NCBI RefSeq assembly: GCF_014640535.1
Contig: NZ_BMHD01000001.1
Span: 808,214 to 872,213 of the forward strand
Length of the DNA stretch: 64,000 nucleotides
Direction: 5' to 3'
Origin: Cnuibacter physcomitrellae
GTDB lineage: Bacteria > Actinomycetota > Actinomycetes > Actinomycetales > Microbacteriaceae
Below, piece after piece: positions 63,575-64,000 of the stretch. Position numbers and translations under genes: made by a program. The notes below the pieces were generated by a model. It was not told the origin of the DNA and did no database searches. It saw only the letters and a program-made list of their open reading frames with translations. How positions within the stretch are numbered: the first letter of the stretch is position 1; each line of letters opens with the position of its first letter.

Positions 63575-64000
63575 CTACGCCGAGGGATCGGGTCGCCCCG
63601 ACCGCACGGGCGTGCGGCGGAACCGGGGCCAGACGACGATGACGAGAGCCACGATCACCGCCCCGTAGAGCCACAGGGGCCCCTCCCCCGTCCCGGTGAT
63701 GAGGATCGACCCGCCCTGGCTGGGGAGGACGAACAGGGCGACCACGCCGAGGGCGCCCACGGCTCCCAGCACCGAGTACAGCCGCGACTCGAAGCTCAGC
63801 CGGAGGCCGAGCAGCAGGAGCGCGAGGGCGATCAGCGCGAGCACGAGCCCGAGGGGCGCCTCCCAGCCGGCGAGGGAGATCGTGACCATGTGGACGACAG
63901 TCCCGAGAGCGCCGAACACGGCGCCGAGCAGCAGGGAGACGATGCCCCCGAGGATCCGGGCGGACAGCGAGGCACGCGGGGCCGGGGGCGGGGCGTCGGA
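63575..64000 (-). CDS. small polytopic membrane protein, 5' end beyond window
   Basis: The frame is open from the stop (63575) to the right edge, giving at least 141 codons, so the true start lies outside the window; GTG 63919 is an internal alternative. Four hydrophobic segments are visible, including one beginning SARILGGIVSLLLGAVFGALG that supports the longer reading. It resembles the small four-helix DUF6113-type proteins of Microbacteriaceae, next to fdxA. No function is known. Confidence 0.6.
   Translation of the reverse strand, partial: SDAPPPAPRASLSARILGGIVSLLLGAVFGALGTVVHMVTISLAGWEAPLGLVLALIALALLLLGLRLSFESRLYSVLGAVGALGVVALFVLPSQGGSILITGTGEGPLWLYGAVIVALVIVVWPRFRRTPVRSGRPDPSA

Overview
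The window is very GC-rich, almost wall-to-wall coding DNA with short intergenic gaps, many 4-base ATGA/GTGA overlaps and many GTG starts. Gene content points to a high-GC actinobacterium, most likely a member of the Microbacteriaceae: AdnAB instead of RecBCD, a WXG100/EccC secretion locus, SufS/SufU, DtxR-type iron boxes, DUF3107, DUF3117, an actinobacterial-type DapD and a succinylase lysine branch. Parts of 28-64 kb recall actinobacterial core blocks known from Mycobacterium tuberculosis (the Rv3193c-Rv3211 and Rv1177-Rv1232c neighbourhoods); this is from memory, not computed. The species cannot be named from the sequence alone.

Layout. 0-4.2 kb: a minus-strand biosynthetic operon (F390-synthetase-like adenylating enzyme, extended SDR, ketosynthase III, cytochrome P450 cut by the window edge). 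4.3-10.6 kb: a GAP-family membrane protein, a secreted LAATG-tailed M28 peptidase, a small membrane protein, an EamA transporter and a large GH63-like glucosidase. 10.7-13.5 kb: sufU, sufS and an iron-siderophore binding lipoprotein with a DtxR/IdeR-like box. 13.6-23.2 kb: an eight-gene plus-strand type VII-like secretion locus (anchored Ig-like protein, Ser/Thr kinase, FHA-bearing EccC/EssC-type ATPase, WXG100 protein, a small partner, a large hydrophobic protein and two small soluble proteins). 23.3-26.2 kb: the ABC ATPase and two permeases of a siderophore importer, with a second DtxR-like box, so the secretion locus sits between the two halves of an iron-uptake system. 26.4-28.2 kb: initiator tRNA and a hipBA toxin-antitoxin pair with a 54-bp palindromic operator.

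28.2-50.6 kb is a conserved housekeeping block: UPF0182 membrane protein, Lon/PDZ protease, DUF2342 zincin-like protein, a ThiF-like protein, a UvrD-type helicase, NudC, a degenerate phosphotransferase, AdnB/AdnA, DUF3107, a small membrane protein, a secreted Ig-module protein, a ferritin-like protein, a DEAD-box RNA helicase and a PHP phosphoesterase. 50.6-57.2 kb carries aminopeptidase P, a YflT-like stress protein, an MgtE-N/CBS protein, DUF1003, Mrp, TatB, an O-methyltransferase and DUF3117. 57.3-64 kb has a PIG-V-like membrane glycosyltransferase, dapE/dapD divergent, gltA, dapC, fdxA and a membrane protein cut by the right edge.

Two themes run through the window. Many operon-leading genes have a TAnnnT-like -10 element 6-8 bases before the start codon, implying leaderless transcription. 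Convergent gene pairs are often closed by long perfect hairpins, some built from the two stop codons, or by a dispersed repeat with the palindromic core ACTCCGGAGT. The strongest candidate for an unusual system is the kinase-FHA-EccC type VII-like locus. It has no EccB, EccD, EccE or mycosin gene here and shares its divergent promoter region with an iron-box-controlled gene.
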